A stretch of 6,046 nucleotides of DNA from Porphyromonadaceae bacterium (GTDB lineage Bacteria; Bacteroidota; Bacteroidia; Bacteroidales; UBA11471): NCBI GenBank assembly GCA_021199145.1, contig JAJQIP010000084.1, positions 1-6,046 of the forward strand. The letters run 5' to 3'. This document shows positions 1-5,894 of the stretch, in pieces. Every line of letters begins with the position of its first letter. The stretch's first letter is position 1. The notes under the pieces are model-generated. The model worked only from the letters and a program-made list of their open reading frames with translations. It was not told the DNA's origin and did no database searches. The position numbers and the translations under genes were made by a program.

Positions 1-50
1 GATTTAAACAGCGAGGGAGGTCTCAAGCCCAACCCCCATCTATAATTTAC

Positions 51-1064
51 TTACTTTACTTCCCAAGTATCCCCTTCCAGCAAGAGGTCACGCAAGGTTT
101 TGGTCGGATTTTTCGAACGGACCTTTTCAATTTGGGCCTCAACCTCCTTATCGTAGGTCAATGCCTCGACATTGCGTATCACTCCGACGGCCAATGGAAG
201 TTCATGGCCATCCATCATAGCCAGCATTTGATGTAAAATATCGTTAGGCGTAGTAGCATCATGCGTGAGGATATCATCCAGAGTGACCCCGTTTTCTCCT
301 ACAGTCACCGCTTTAAGCCGATAGCCGTCCAAAACAAGTCCTTTATCCATGTTCTGACCAAAAAGCATTTTCTCGCCTTGGCGTAAATGTATGGTCCGTT
401 CAGCCCGAAAAGCACGGTCAGAAACATAGCTGTGAATCTTATCATTGAAAATGACACAATTTTGCAGTATTTCTACAACCGAAGCACCTTTATGACGACC
501 CGCAGCGACCATGCATTCTTTAGAAACCTCAAGGTCTACATCAATCGCCCGAGCAAAAAAGTGACCCCTTGCCCCAAAAGTAAGTTCCGCCGGGATAAAC
601 GGGTCTTCAACAGTCCCATAAGGAGAGGATTTGGTAATGGCACCCCGATCACTCGTAGGAGAATATTGGCCTTTGGTAAGTCCATATATCTTGTTGTTAA
701 GCAACAGGATATTGACATCGACATTACGACGCAAAATATGGATAAAATGGTTTCCTCCAATAGCGAGACAGTCGCCATCACCACTTACCTGCCATACCGT
801 GATAGCAGGATTGGCTGTCTTTACCCCCGTGGCGATAGCCGCAGCCCGACCGTGAATAGTATGAAATCCATACGTATTCATATAGTATGTCAAACGGGAA
901 GAGCAACCGATACCCGAAATGACAGCGACTTCATGCGGAGGAATACCTAATTCGGCCATAGCCTTCTGCAAGGTAGTCACAACAGCATGATCTCCGCAAC
1001 CGGGACACCAACGTACATATTGATCACTTTTATAATCTTTCGCGGTATATACTTTATTGTCCAT
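51..1064 (-). CDS. korB: 2-oxoglutarate:ferredoxin oxidoreductase, beta subunit
   Basis: This is the thiamine-diphosphate (TPP) and [4Fe-4S]-binding subunit of cytosolic 2-oxoglutarate:ferredoxin oxidoreductase, which interconverts 2-oxoglutarate plus CoA with succinyl-CoA plus CO2 while reducing ferredoxin. The 337-residue product has the family's cluster cysteines, C20 and C23 in WCPGCGDH, C54 in GIGCSSR and C203 in QNCVIFND. The TPP/Mg site is G95-D96-G97 followed by N123-N124, then IYGLTKGQ and SPTS at about 126-138. Length is normal for KorB of two-subunit enzymes. The start fits because it follows the korA stop by 3 bases and has a GGAG sequence upstream. It is the distal gene of korAB. 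The beta subunits for pyruvate or branched-chain keto acids are related, so the substrate is inferred from overall resemblance to KorB rather than from one diagnostic residue. Nothing looks broken. Confidence 0.93.
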   Translation of the reverse strand: MDNKVYTAKDYKSDQYVRWCPGCGDHAVVTTLQKAMAELGIPPHEVAVISGIGCSSRLTYYMNTYGFHTIHGRAAAIATGVKTANPAITVWQVSGDGDCLAIGGNHFIHILRRNVDVNILLLNNKIYGLTKGQYSPTSDRGAITKSSPYGTVEDPFIPAELTFGARGHFFARAIDVDLEVSKECMVAAGRHKGASVVEILQNCVIFNDKIHSYVSDRAFRAERTIHLRQGEKMLFGQNMDKGLVLDGYRLKAVTVGENGVTLDDILTHDATTPNDILHQMLAMMDGHELPLAVGVIRNVEALTYDKEVEAQIEKVRSKNPTKTLRDLLLEGDTWEVK

Positions 1065-1067
1065 AGC

Positions 1068-2915
1068 CTATTTCTCCAAAAGTTTTATAAAATATTCCTT
1101 CAACTCACTTACCACAAACGGCTGACCCTGTACCCGATTAAACCGGGAAACAACAAGTCCGGGTATCTTTCCACAAAGTACCGAGGCAAATTGCCCGTTG
1201 TTCTGTTCGCAAACCACCACTTTCTTATATCGGCACAATACCTCAGCTGTATTGGCAGGCAAGGGATTAATATAATTAAAGTGCGCTAAAGCGACCTTCA
1301 ATCCCTCATGGTTCAACTCATTGACCGCTGAAAAAAGATGTCCGTAAGTTCCGCCCCAACCTACGACAAGAAGGTCAGCATCCGGATTCCCTTCCACTTT
1401 GAGAGAAGGAATACAATTGACGATATAATCGATTTTCGCCTGGCGCAAATCGGTCATGTGCTGATGGTTGTTGGGGTCAGTCGATATGGCACCAGTTAAA
1501 GAATCTTTTTCGAGACCACCCAACCGATGCATGAAACCTTCCATACCCGGTATAGCCCAATAACGGACAGATGTTTTAGGGTCACGTTTATACGGCCTCC
1601 AGTTTTCAGCAAGCATTTCCGGTTTCACATAGTTGGGGGTAATGTCAGGATATTCCTCCATATGAGGAATGCACCAAGCTGAAGAACCGTTTGCGATGAA
1701 CGCATCGGAGAGCAAAATCACCGGAGTCATATGTTCCAGGGCAATTTTTGCAGCAGCAAAAGCCATATCGAAACAATTGGTCGGTGTAGAAGCGGCTAAT
1801 ACGACAACCGGAGACTCACCATTACGGCCGTAAAGAGCCTGCAGTAAGTCGGTCTGTTCCGATTTGGTAGGAAGACCTGTCGAAGGGCCCCCACGTTGCA
1901 CATCAACAATAACGAGAGGCAGTTCGGCCATGACAGCAAGACCTATAGCCTCACTCTTCAAAGCCAATCCCGGACCCGAAGTCGAAGTAGCGGCCAAATT
2001 ACCGGCAAAACTAGCCCCAATAGCCGTACATATACCGGCAATTTCATCTTCGGCTTGTACAACCTTCACTCCAAGATCTTTCCGTTTAGCCAATTCGTGA
2101 AGAATATCACTGGCAGGAGTGATAGGATAACTACCCAAGAAAAGGGGGCAACCGGACTTTTCCGAAGCGGCAATAAGTCCCAAAGCGGTAGCCTTGTTCC
2201 CATTAATTTCCGTATAAAGGCCTTTTTGTGAATTACCCGTCTCAATATGATAGGTAGTTACTGAAGCATGAATATTTCCTCCGTAGTTATACCCGTCGAC
2301 CATCACCTTGATATTGGCTTCAAGCAACGAAGGTTTTTTTGCGAATTTGTTTTGTAACAGGTGTTCCACCTGGTCAAGAGGGCGATTGAACAACCAACAA
2401 ACAAGCCCTAAAGCGAACATATTTTTGCAACGCAAAATAGCTTTGTTGTCAAGGCCCGAATTAGCAAGAGAATCTTTTACCATTGAAGTAATGGCAACAG
2501 GAACAAGTTGTTGCGTGACACCTAATTCAGCGAATGGATCATCTGTTTGAAACAAGGCCTTTTCAAGGTCGCTCTTCCCAAATGTATCTGTATCAAAAAT
2601 AATAATGCCATCCGATTTCACATACTTTAGATTTGTCTTTAATGCCGCAGGATTCATTGTTACCAACACATCAGCCTTATCTCCTGGCATATAGACACCC
2701 TTTCCCAAATGTACCTGGAAACCTGACACGCCGCCCAATGTCCCTTGCGGAGCGCGTATTTCAGCAGGATAATCAGGAAAAGTGGATATTTCATCCCCGA
2801 TAGCTGCTGAAACGTTAGAGAAGAGAGTCCCTACCAATTGCATGCCATCGCCTGAATCGCCCGAAAAACGGACAACTACATTTTCTAACTCTTTTACCAA
2901 TACTTTCTCTGGCAT
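1068..2915 (-). CDS. korA: 2-oxoglutarate:ferredoxin oxidoreductase, fused gamma-alpha subunit
   Basis: This is the large subunit partnering KorB. The 615 residues contain two domains that are separate proteins in four-subunit enzymes. The N-terminal gamma domain (about 12-205) carries SGDSGDGMQL at 18-27 and APQGTLGGVSGFQVHL at 55-70. The alpha domain (about 240-615) carries GSYPITPASD at 261-270, QAEDEIAG at 287-294 (in this superfamily a Glu here contacts the TPP pyrimidine ring), SGPGLALKSE at 313-322 and RGGPSTGLPTKSEQ at 341-354. The C-terminal part (about 513-605) resembles the transketolase C-terminal-like domain. This gamma-alpha fusion is known from two-subunit KorAB enzymes such as that of Mycobacterium tuberculosis. 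The ATG has AGGA 4 bases upstream. No ferredoxin or delta-subunit gene lies beside it, so the electron carrier must be encoded elsewhere. A related 2-oxoacid substrate cannot be wholly excluded. Confidence 0.93.
   Translation of the reverse strand: MPEKVLVKELENVVVRFSGDSGDGMQLVGTLFSNVSAAIGDEISTFPDYPAEIRAPQGTLGGVSGFQVHLGKGVYMPGDKADVLVTMNPAALKTNLKYVKSDGIIIFDTDTFGKSDLEKALFQTDDPFAELGVTQQLVPVAITSMVKDSLANSGLDNKAILRCKNMFALGLVCWLFNRPLDQVEHLLQNKFAKKPSLLEANIKVMVDGYNYGGNIHASVTTYHIETGNSQKGLYTEINGNKATALGLIAASEKSGCPLFLGSYPITPASDILHELAKRKDLGVKVVQAEDEIAGICTAIGASFAGNLAATSTSGPGLALKSEAIGLAVMAELPLVIVDVQRGGPSTGLPTKSEQTDLLQALYGRNGESPVVVLAASTPTNCFDMAFAAAKIALEHMTPVILLSDAFIANGSSAWCIPHMEEYPDITPNYVKPEMLAENWRPYKRDPKTSVRYWAIPGMEGFMHRLGGLEKDSLTGAISTDPNNHQHMTDLRQAKIDYIVNCIPSLKVEGNPDADLLVVGWGGTYGHLFSAVNELNHEGLKVALAHFNYINPLPANTAEVLCRYKKVVVCEQNNGQFASVLCGKIPGLVVSRFNRVQGQPFVVSELKEYFIKLLEK
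1073..1077 (-). promoter_or_regulatory. Shine-Dalgarno sequence of korB
   Basis: On the minus strand GGAGA lies inside the last codons of korA, and its GGAG core is 9 bases before the korB ATG. The 3-base intergenic gap and this site suggest korB is translated by ribosomes finishing korA, which would keep the two subunits in balance. It is one of few recognisable Shine-Dalgarno matches here, in keeping with the general weakness of such sites in Bacteroidota. Confidence 0.5.
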
Positions 2916-2965
2916 AATATCCTATTTGTTTTAAGTTTACGCTGTATTTTCAGCTTTCTTCTTTA

Positions 2966-2981
2966 CCCTTTAGTAAAAGGG
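2966..2981 (-). repeat. Small inverted repeat in the korA leader
   Basis: On the minus strand CCCTTT and AAAGGG flank a 4-base loop (TACT), a 6-bp stem. The same CCCCTTT segment (2976-2982) can instead pair with AAAGGGG at 2997-3003 upstream, giving a 7-bp stem. The two structures exclude each other. No T-run follows, so this is not an intrinsic terminator. A further weak stem (GCTG/CAGC) lies at 2941-2954. Confidence 0.45.
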
Positions 2982-2998
2982 GCTTTTTCCTCCTATCC

Positions 2999-3023
2999 CC
3001 TTTGTTTCAATCTGAAACAAAGG
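2999..3023. repeat. Perfect 11-bp inverted repeat, possible operator of korA
   Basis: The arms CCTTTGTTTCA (2999-3009) and TGAAACAAAGG (3013-3023) are exactly complementary across a 3-base centre (ATC). No T-run follows on either strand: the plus side continues into an A-rich tract and the minus side into GGGATAGG. A rho-independent terminator is therefore unlikely. The right arm contains the CCTTTG of the candidate korA -7 element, and the predicted transcription start falls near the centre, which is the geometry of an operator. A 5'-leader hairpin is the alternative if transcription starts further upstream. Confidence 0.6.
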
Positions 3024-3048
3024 AAATAAAAAAAAATCATTGTCCAAA
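3018..3048 (-). promoter_or_regulatory. Candidate korA promoter (Bacteroidota type)
   Basis: Read on the minus strand, TTTG (3048-3045) is followed after 19 bases by TTCCTTTG (3025-3018). Against the Bacteroides consensus TTTG, a spacer of about 19-21 bases, then TAnnTTTG, there is one mismatch in the -7 element. The predicted start is about 7 bases further on, near 3011, giving a leader of roughly 95 bases. The region is A/T-rich, so a chance match is possible. Confidence 0.35.
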
Positions 3049-3085
3049 AAATTTTGATTTAAATTAGAGAGTCCAAAAATCCTCA

Positions 3086-3649
3086 CTATGCTATGCAACC
3101 TTTCTTTTGAAGAAGCTGTTGCAATCGTTCGACCGCATTATCTATTTCACGACGAGATTCAAGCGAACCCGTATCGAATTTTAACCCTGCCTGTGCATAG
3201 AACGGCTCTCTAAAAGCGACCGTCTCTTCTATAAAAGAGTACAACTCTTTATCGTTTTTCCCCGATAAAATGGGACGGGAACTTCGGCCATTAACCAACC
3301 TCTTGTACAATTCATCTGTCGAAGCCTGTAAATAGATGCACACCCCGTGCGCATTCATATAGTCCATGTTATCGAAGAAACAGGGTGTTCCTCCTCCTGT
3401 TGCAATAATGACATCCTCAAAGTCAGAGACTTCATGAAGCAGGTTTTTTTCCATCTGTCGGAATTTCTCTTCGCCCTCTTTGGCAAAAATCTCCCGCACA
3501 CTTTTTCGAAAACGGCCTTCAATATATTGGTCGAGATCAATAAAATCAATCTCTAATCGCTTAGCCAAGACTTTTCCCAAAGTCGTTTTCCCAGCCCCCA
3601 TGAATCCTATAAGAAAAATACGTTTCACCATATACTTCGTTATCTGCAT
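3086..3649 (-). CDS. aroK: Shikimate kinase
   Basis: This cytosolic enzyme phosphorylates shikimate with ATP to give shikimate 3-phosphate, the fifth step of the chorismate pathway. The 187-residue protein shows the full shikimate-kinase pattern. The Walker A motif GFMGAGKT is at 15-22 and the shikimate-binding DLD at 38-40. F63-R64 is the substrate arginine, and the GGG triad is at 85-87. The lid arginine is in GRSSRP at 121-126, and the adenine-side FREPFY is at 146-151. The reading starts at the first ATG. An in-frame ATG at 3629-3631 (residue 7, MVKRIFLIGF) would give 181 residues, closer to the usual length, and neither has a clear Shine-Dalgarno sequence. It lies upstream of korAB on the same strand and is divergent from the RNase H gene. 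Confidence 0.93.
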   Translation of the reverse strand: MQITKYMVKRIFLIGFMGAGKTTLGKVLAKRLEIDFIDLDQYIEGRFRKSVREIFAKEGEEKFRQMEKNLLHEVSDFEDVIIATGGGTPCFFDNMDYMNAHGVCIYLQASTDELYKRLVNGRSSRPILSGKNDKELYSFIEETVAFREPFYAQAGLKFDTGSLESRREIDNAVERLQQLLQKKGCIA

Positions 3650-3711
3650 TTTTAGAGGAATCCGTTTTTCAAATCTTTTCCTGCCACAAAACCCTTTCCC
3701 GTGATTCCCCG

Positions 3712-3742
3712 CAAAAATAAGCCATTTTGCAAAAACACCATA
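3712..3742 (-). promoter_or_regulatory. Candidate aroK promoter
   Basis: On the minus strand TATTTTTG (3719-3712) is an exact match to the Bacteroides -7 motif TAnnTTTG. It is preceded, after 19 bases, by TATG (3742-3739), one mismatch from the -33 TTTG. The predicted start is near 3705, giving a leader of about 55 bases. Confidence 0.4.
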
Positions 3743-3759
3743 ATTAATGGCTACATTTG
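3726..3759 (+). promoter_or_regulatory. Candidate promoter of the RNase H gene
   Basis: TACATTTG (3752-3759) exactly matches the Bacteroides -7 motif TAnnTTTG. TTTG (3726-3729) lies 22 bases before it, slightly longer than the usual -33/-7 spacing. The predicted start is near 3766, about 14 bases before the ATG. AAAAGGGA just before the ATG may help ribosome binding. Confidence 0.5.
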
Positions 3760-3779
3760 TCGAATAAAAGGGAATTGAA

Positions 3780-4412
3780 ATGGGGAAACCAAAATACTAT
3801 ACTGTCTGGGAAGGTGTTTCACCCGGAGTATATGACTCCTGGAAAGAGTGTCAATTGCAGGTAAAGAATTACTCGGGAGCCAAATATAAAGGATTCGCCT
3901 CGTGCGAAGAAGCCACAAAAGCCTATGAAGAAGGCTTTTCCGCCTATTATGCCAATCCGACACGTTCCTCCAAAGCTATCGATTCTCCTAAAACGGACTA
4001 TCCTGAATGGATTTATGATTCCATAGCCGTGGATGCCGCATGCTCCGGGAATCCCGGTCCGATGGAATATAGGGGAGTATATGTACGTACAGGGAAAGAA
4101 TTGTTTCGAATAGGACCATTGCCCGACGGGACCAATAATGTAGGAGAATTTTTGGCTTTAGTACATGTATTGGCCCTACTGAAAAAAAACAACAGCAACC
4201 TGCCCATCTGTTCCGACAGTCGGAATGCCATCACATGGGTACAACACAAGCAATGCAAGACCAAATTAGCCCATACAAATAGGAATGAACCCATATTCGA
4301 CCTTATATCTCGGGCCGAAAAATGGTTACAAGAAAACGACTATACTAATCCCATCATCAAATGGGAAACCCGTAAATGGGGGGAAATACCCGCCGATTTC
4401 GGAAGGAAATAG
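3780..4412 (+). CDS. rnhA: Ribonuclease H with N-terminal hybrid-binding (viroplasmin-like) domain
   Basis: This is an RNase HI-type endonuclease that cuts the RNA strand of RNA/DNA hybrids, such as R-loops and Okazaki primers, in the cytoplasm. Residues about 5-52 match the hybrid-binding (caulimovirus viroplasmin-like) domain known from eukaryotic RNase H1 and some bacteria, with YYTVWEG, the SWKECQ tryptophan (W21) and AKYKGF. A linker of about 25 residues leads to the catalytic domain from about 78. The DEDD residues are visible: D85 in VDAACSGNPG, E123 in NNVGEF, D146 in CSDSRN and D206 in GEIPADFGRK. The 210-residue length is usual for this Bacteroidota form. The ATG follows AAAAGGGAATTGAA. 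It is monocistronic, divergent from aroK and convergent with the recombinase gene. The gene symbol is by analogy; it is not the short E. coli-type RnhA. Confidence 0.9.
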   Translation: MGKPKYYTVWEGVSPGVYDSWKECQLQVKNYSGAKYKGFASCEEATKAYEEGFSAYYANPTRSSKAIDSPKTDYPEWIYDSIAVDAACSGNPGPMEYRGVYVRTGKELFRIGPLPDGTNNVGEFLALVHVLALLKKNNSNLPICSDSRNAITWVQHKQCKTKLAHTNRNEPIFDLISRAEKWLQENDYTNPIIKWETRKWGEIPADFGRK

Positions 4413-4427
4413 AGACTTCAGAACACT
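4413..4427. other. Convergent gene junction
   Basis: Only 15 bases separate the stop codons of the RNase H and recombinase genes. No strong hairpin with a following T-run is present. A short CCGA/TCGG stem lies within the end of the RNase H gene, and a T-rich stretch (4427-4436) lies within the end of the recombinase gene. Transcripts from the two sides probably overlap at their 3' ends. Confidence 0.5.
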
Positions 4428-5342
4428 TTATTTTTTCCTGTTGTTGCGAGGGTGATGGGAGAGGATTTCATTACGCAAAAGGGTTTTGTCGAGATGTACA
4501 TATATCTCTGTAGTCGTAATATTTTCATGGCCTAACATTTGCTGTATAGCCCGCAGATTGGCACCCCCTTCCAGCAAGTGGGTGGCAAAACTATGTCGCA
4601 ACGTATGCGGACTGATATTTTTCTGTATGCCACAAGCCCTGGCCCGCTCTTTCAGGATATTAAAGACCATGACCCGACTTAAGTGTCCCCCCCGACGATT
4701 GAGAAAGAGAATATCCTCATCCCCTTTTTGGGGTGTTAAATGACAACGGTCTTGCAAATAATACTTTATTTCACGTAAAGCACTCTTTGAAATGGGAACA
4801 AGACGTTGCTTGCGGCCTTTACCTTCCACAAGAATATATTCCTCTTCAGAATAAATTTGTGAAATACGCAATCCGACCAATTCAGACACCCGCAACCCAC
4901 AACTATACATTGTCTCGATAATAGCCCGATTGCGCTGACTTTCAGGCTTGGATCTATCGAAAGAATTGATGATGGTATCTATCTCTTCGACCGTAAGAAT
5001 CTCCGGAAGTTTCCGACCCAATTTCGGCCCCTCTATCAACTCCATAGGATCATTATCCATATATCCCTCCAGACGCAGAAATGTATAGAATGACCTCAAT
5101 CCCGACAAAATACGGGCCTGAGAACGGGGTTGAATGTTGAAATCCTGCAAATGACAAATGAATTGCGCTATATCGGCATTGGCCAATTGAGCAACAGAAG
5201 GTGTAGCATCAGAAGAAAGATATTGGAAAAGCTTGAACGTATCTCGCAAATAACCATCTATAGTATTGTCCGATAAACCTTTTTCGAGTTTCAAATATCG
5301 GGCAAACAACTTCAAGGGCTCTGAATGGCTAACAATCATCAT
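4428..5342 (-). CDS. xerD: Site-specific tyrosine recombinase, XerC/XerD type
   Basis: This is a Xer-family recombinase, which by family resolves chromosome dimers at a dif site near the replication terminus with a partner Xer protein and FtsK. The N-terminal SAM-like core-binding domain spans about 8-92 (LKLEKGLSDNTIDGYLRD is typical) and the catalytic domain about 115-300. All catalytic residues are present: R151 in CGLRVSEL, K175 in EGKGRKQR, H246 and R249 in PHTLRHSFATHLLEGG, H272 in LGHENI and nucleophile Y281. The length of 304 residues is normal for XerC/XerD. Two ATG codons are adjacent (residues 1 and 2); the first is taken. The neighbours are housekeeping genes with no integrase-like cargo or att repeat, which favours a resident Xer over a mobile-element integrase. 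XerD is favoured over XerC mainly by the aroQ-pyk neighbourhood, which I recall for Bacteroidales xerD. Confidence 0.88.
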   Translation of the reverse strand: MMIVSHSEPLKLFARYLKLEKGLSDNTIDGYLRDTFKLFQYLSSDATPSVAQLANADIAQFICHLQDFNIQPRSQARILSGLRSFYTFLRLEGYMDNDPMELIEGPKLGRKLPEILTVEEIDTIINSFDRSKPESQRNRAIIETMYSCGLRVSELVGLRISQIYSEEEYILVEGKGRKQRLVPISKSALREIKYYLQDRCHLTPQKGDEDILFLNRRGGHLSRVMVFNILKERARACGIQKNISPHTLRHSFATHLLEGGANLRAIQQMLGHENITTTEIYVHLDKTLLRNEILSHHPRNNRKK

Positions 5343-5373
5343 TTTATTATGCTATCTTTCACAATCTTTTTTG

Positions 5374-5381
5374 TACTTTTG
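5374..5381 (+). promoter_or_regulatory. Candidate aroQ-pyk promoter (-7 element)
   Basis: TACTTTTG exactly matches TAnnTTTG. The best upstream -33 candidate is TATG at 5348-5351, one mismatch from TTTG, with a 22-base spacer. The predicted start is near 5388, giving a leader of about 65 bases. It would serve aroQ and, given the 2-base gap, pyk. Confidence 0.45.
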
Positions 5382-5430
5382 CCGTAAATACAATTGCAAC
5401 TGATTTATACACAGTTTCAATCAGACAAGA

Positions 5431-5438
5431 CAAAAATA
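5431..5438 (-). promoter_or_regulatory. Candidate xerD promoter (-7 element)
   Basis: On the minus strand TATTTTTG exactly matches TAnnTTTG. No convincing -33 TTTG lies 19-22 bases upstream, a position that would fall at the start of aroQ. The predicted start near 5424 would give xerD a leader of about 80 bases. The motif is A/T-rich and could occur by chance. Confidence 0.25.
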
Positions 5439-5454
5439 CAAAATCATTTGATTT

Positions 5455-5892
5455 ATGGATATCTGGATTATCAATGGGCCGAACCTAAATTTGTTGGGAA
5501 AACGCGAGAAAAGTATCTACGGAGAGCAATCTTTTGAGACCTATCTTGAGACATTGCGTGCCCGTTATCCCCAACATACGATTCACTATTACCAATCGAA
5601 CATCGAGGGCGAATTGATAAATAAAATTCACCAATACGGTTTTTCTCCTGTAGGTATCGTTCTCAATGCCGGAGCATATACCCATACATCTATTGCCCTT
5701 TCCGATGCCATTCGATCCATCCAGGCACCTGTAATTGAAGTACATATTTCGAATATCCATGCCAGAGAATCGTATCGACAGGTTTCAATGATTGCGGCGG
5801 CTTGCCAGGGATCAATCATTGGATTTGGGCTTGATTCCTATCGTTTGGCAGTAGAAGCTCTCATCGGAATAGCGGATAGTAAACATCTCTGA
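5455..5892 (+). CDS. aroQ: 3-dehydroquinate dehydratase, type II
   Basis: This enzyme catalyses dehydration of 3-dehydroquinate to 3-dehydroshikimate, step three of the chorismate pathway. The type II enzyme is a cytosolic dodecamer in characterised relatives. The 145-residue length is typical. Active-site residues are visible by family comparison: N12 and R17 in NGPNLNLLGKRE, the catalytic tyrosine Y22 in SIYG, and N71 with H77 in LNAGAYTHTS. The catalytic histidine H97 is in EVHISN, and R108 is in ESYRQVS. The start at this ATG leaves only the usual one to five residues before the conserved INGPNLNLLG strand. No Shine-Dalgarno sequence is present. It is divergent from xerD and is followed 2 bases later by pyk, so the two are probably co-transcribed. 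aroK, two steps later in the pathway, lies about 1.8 kb away on the other strand. Confidence 0.95.
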   Translation: MDIWIINGPNLNLLGKREKSIYGEQSFETYLETLRARYPQHTIHYYQSNIEGELINKIHQYGFSPVGIVLNAGAYTHTSIALSDAIRSIQAPVIEVHISNIHARESYRQVSMIAAACQGSIIGFGLDSYRLAVEALIGIADSKHL

Positions 5893-5894
5893 TT

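Larger units (their letters stand above)
2916..3085. other. aroK-korA intergenic region with korA leader
   Basis: These 170 bases lie between two genes on the same (minus) strand. They are A/T-rich and unusually structured. They hold a candidate korA promoter, a perfect inverted repeat across the predicted transcription start, two smaller inverted repeats, and a direct repeat GTCCAAAAA at 3042-3050 and 3071-3079 (plus-strand reading). No hairpin followed by a T-run is visible on the minus strand, so read-through from aroK into korAB remains possible. I see no open reading frame of note in it. Confidence 0.7.
3650..3779. other. Divergent aroK / RNase H intergenic region
   Basis: This 130-base spacer carries candidate promoters in both directions. 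Between their -7 elements lie the perfect palindrome TTTTGCAAAA (3725-3734) and the near-palindrome CCATAATTAATGG (3738-3750, one mismatched pair). GCCATT (3721-3726) and AATGGC (3746-3751) form an outer inverted repeat. No coding potential is apparent. Confidence 0.55.
5343..5454. other. Divergent xerD / aroQ intergenic region
   Basis: This 112-base A/T-rich spacer contains an exact -7 motif on each strand. They are arranged so that the predicted starts cross, and the two 5' leaders would overlap. An inverted repeat AAATCA-TT-TGATTT (5441-5454) abuts the aroQ ATG. No open reading frame is evident. Confidence 0.5.

Noticed and set aside
1..45. Possible C-terminal end of a plus-strand gene (frame 1, ending ...LKPNPHL with TAA at 43-45), convergent with korB
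   Set aside because: Only 14 codons are visible and nothing in them is recognisable. A short open frame to a stop is expected by chance. Sequence to the left of the window is needed.
387..950. A 187-codon open frame on the plus strand opposite korB
   Set aside because: It lies entirely antisense to the well-supported korB gene, shows no recognisable domain, has no promoter or ribosome site of its own, and its residues look like the reverse shadow of korB codons.
1864..2550. Several plus-strand open frames of 78-111 codons opposite korA
   Set aside because: They overlap each other in different frames, are all antisense to korA, and contain no motif.
2941..3000. A riboswitch in the korA leader
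   Set aside because: The leader has short stems but no conserved core of any riboswitch class that I recognise.
2999..3023. The inverted repeat as a rho-independent terminator for aroK
   Set aside because: On the minus strand the T-run precedes rather than follows the hairpin, and on the plus strand it is followed by an A-run. Neither matches an intrinsic terminator.
4733..4921. Small plus-strand open frame inside xerD
   Set aside because: It is antisense to conserved recombinase coding sequence, with no domain or ribosome site.
4428..5342. The recombinase as the integrase of a transposon or genomic island
   Set aside because: Its length and motifs match resident XerC/XerD. Both neighbours are housekeeping genes, and I see no flanking direct repeats, tRNA target or cargo genes.
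3004..5422. Shared 9-mer GTTTCAATC in the korA palindrome and in the xerD-aroQ spacer
   Set aside because: The second copy (5414-5422) lacks the full palindrome. A single 9-mer shared between two A/T-rich spacers is weak evidence for a common regulator.
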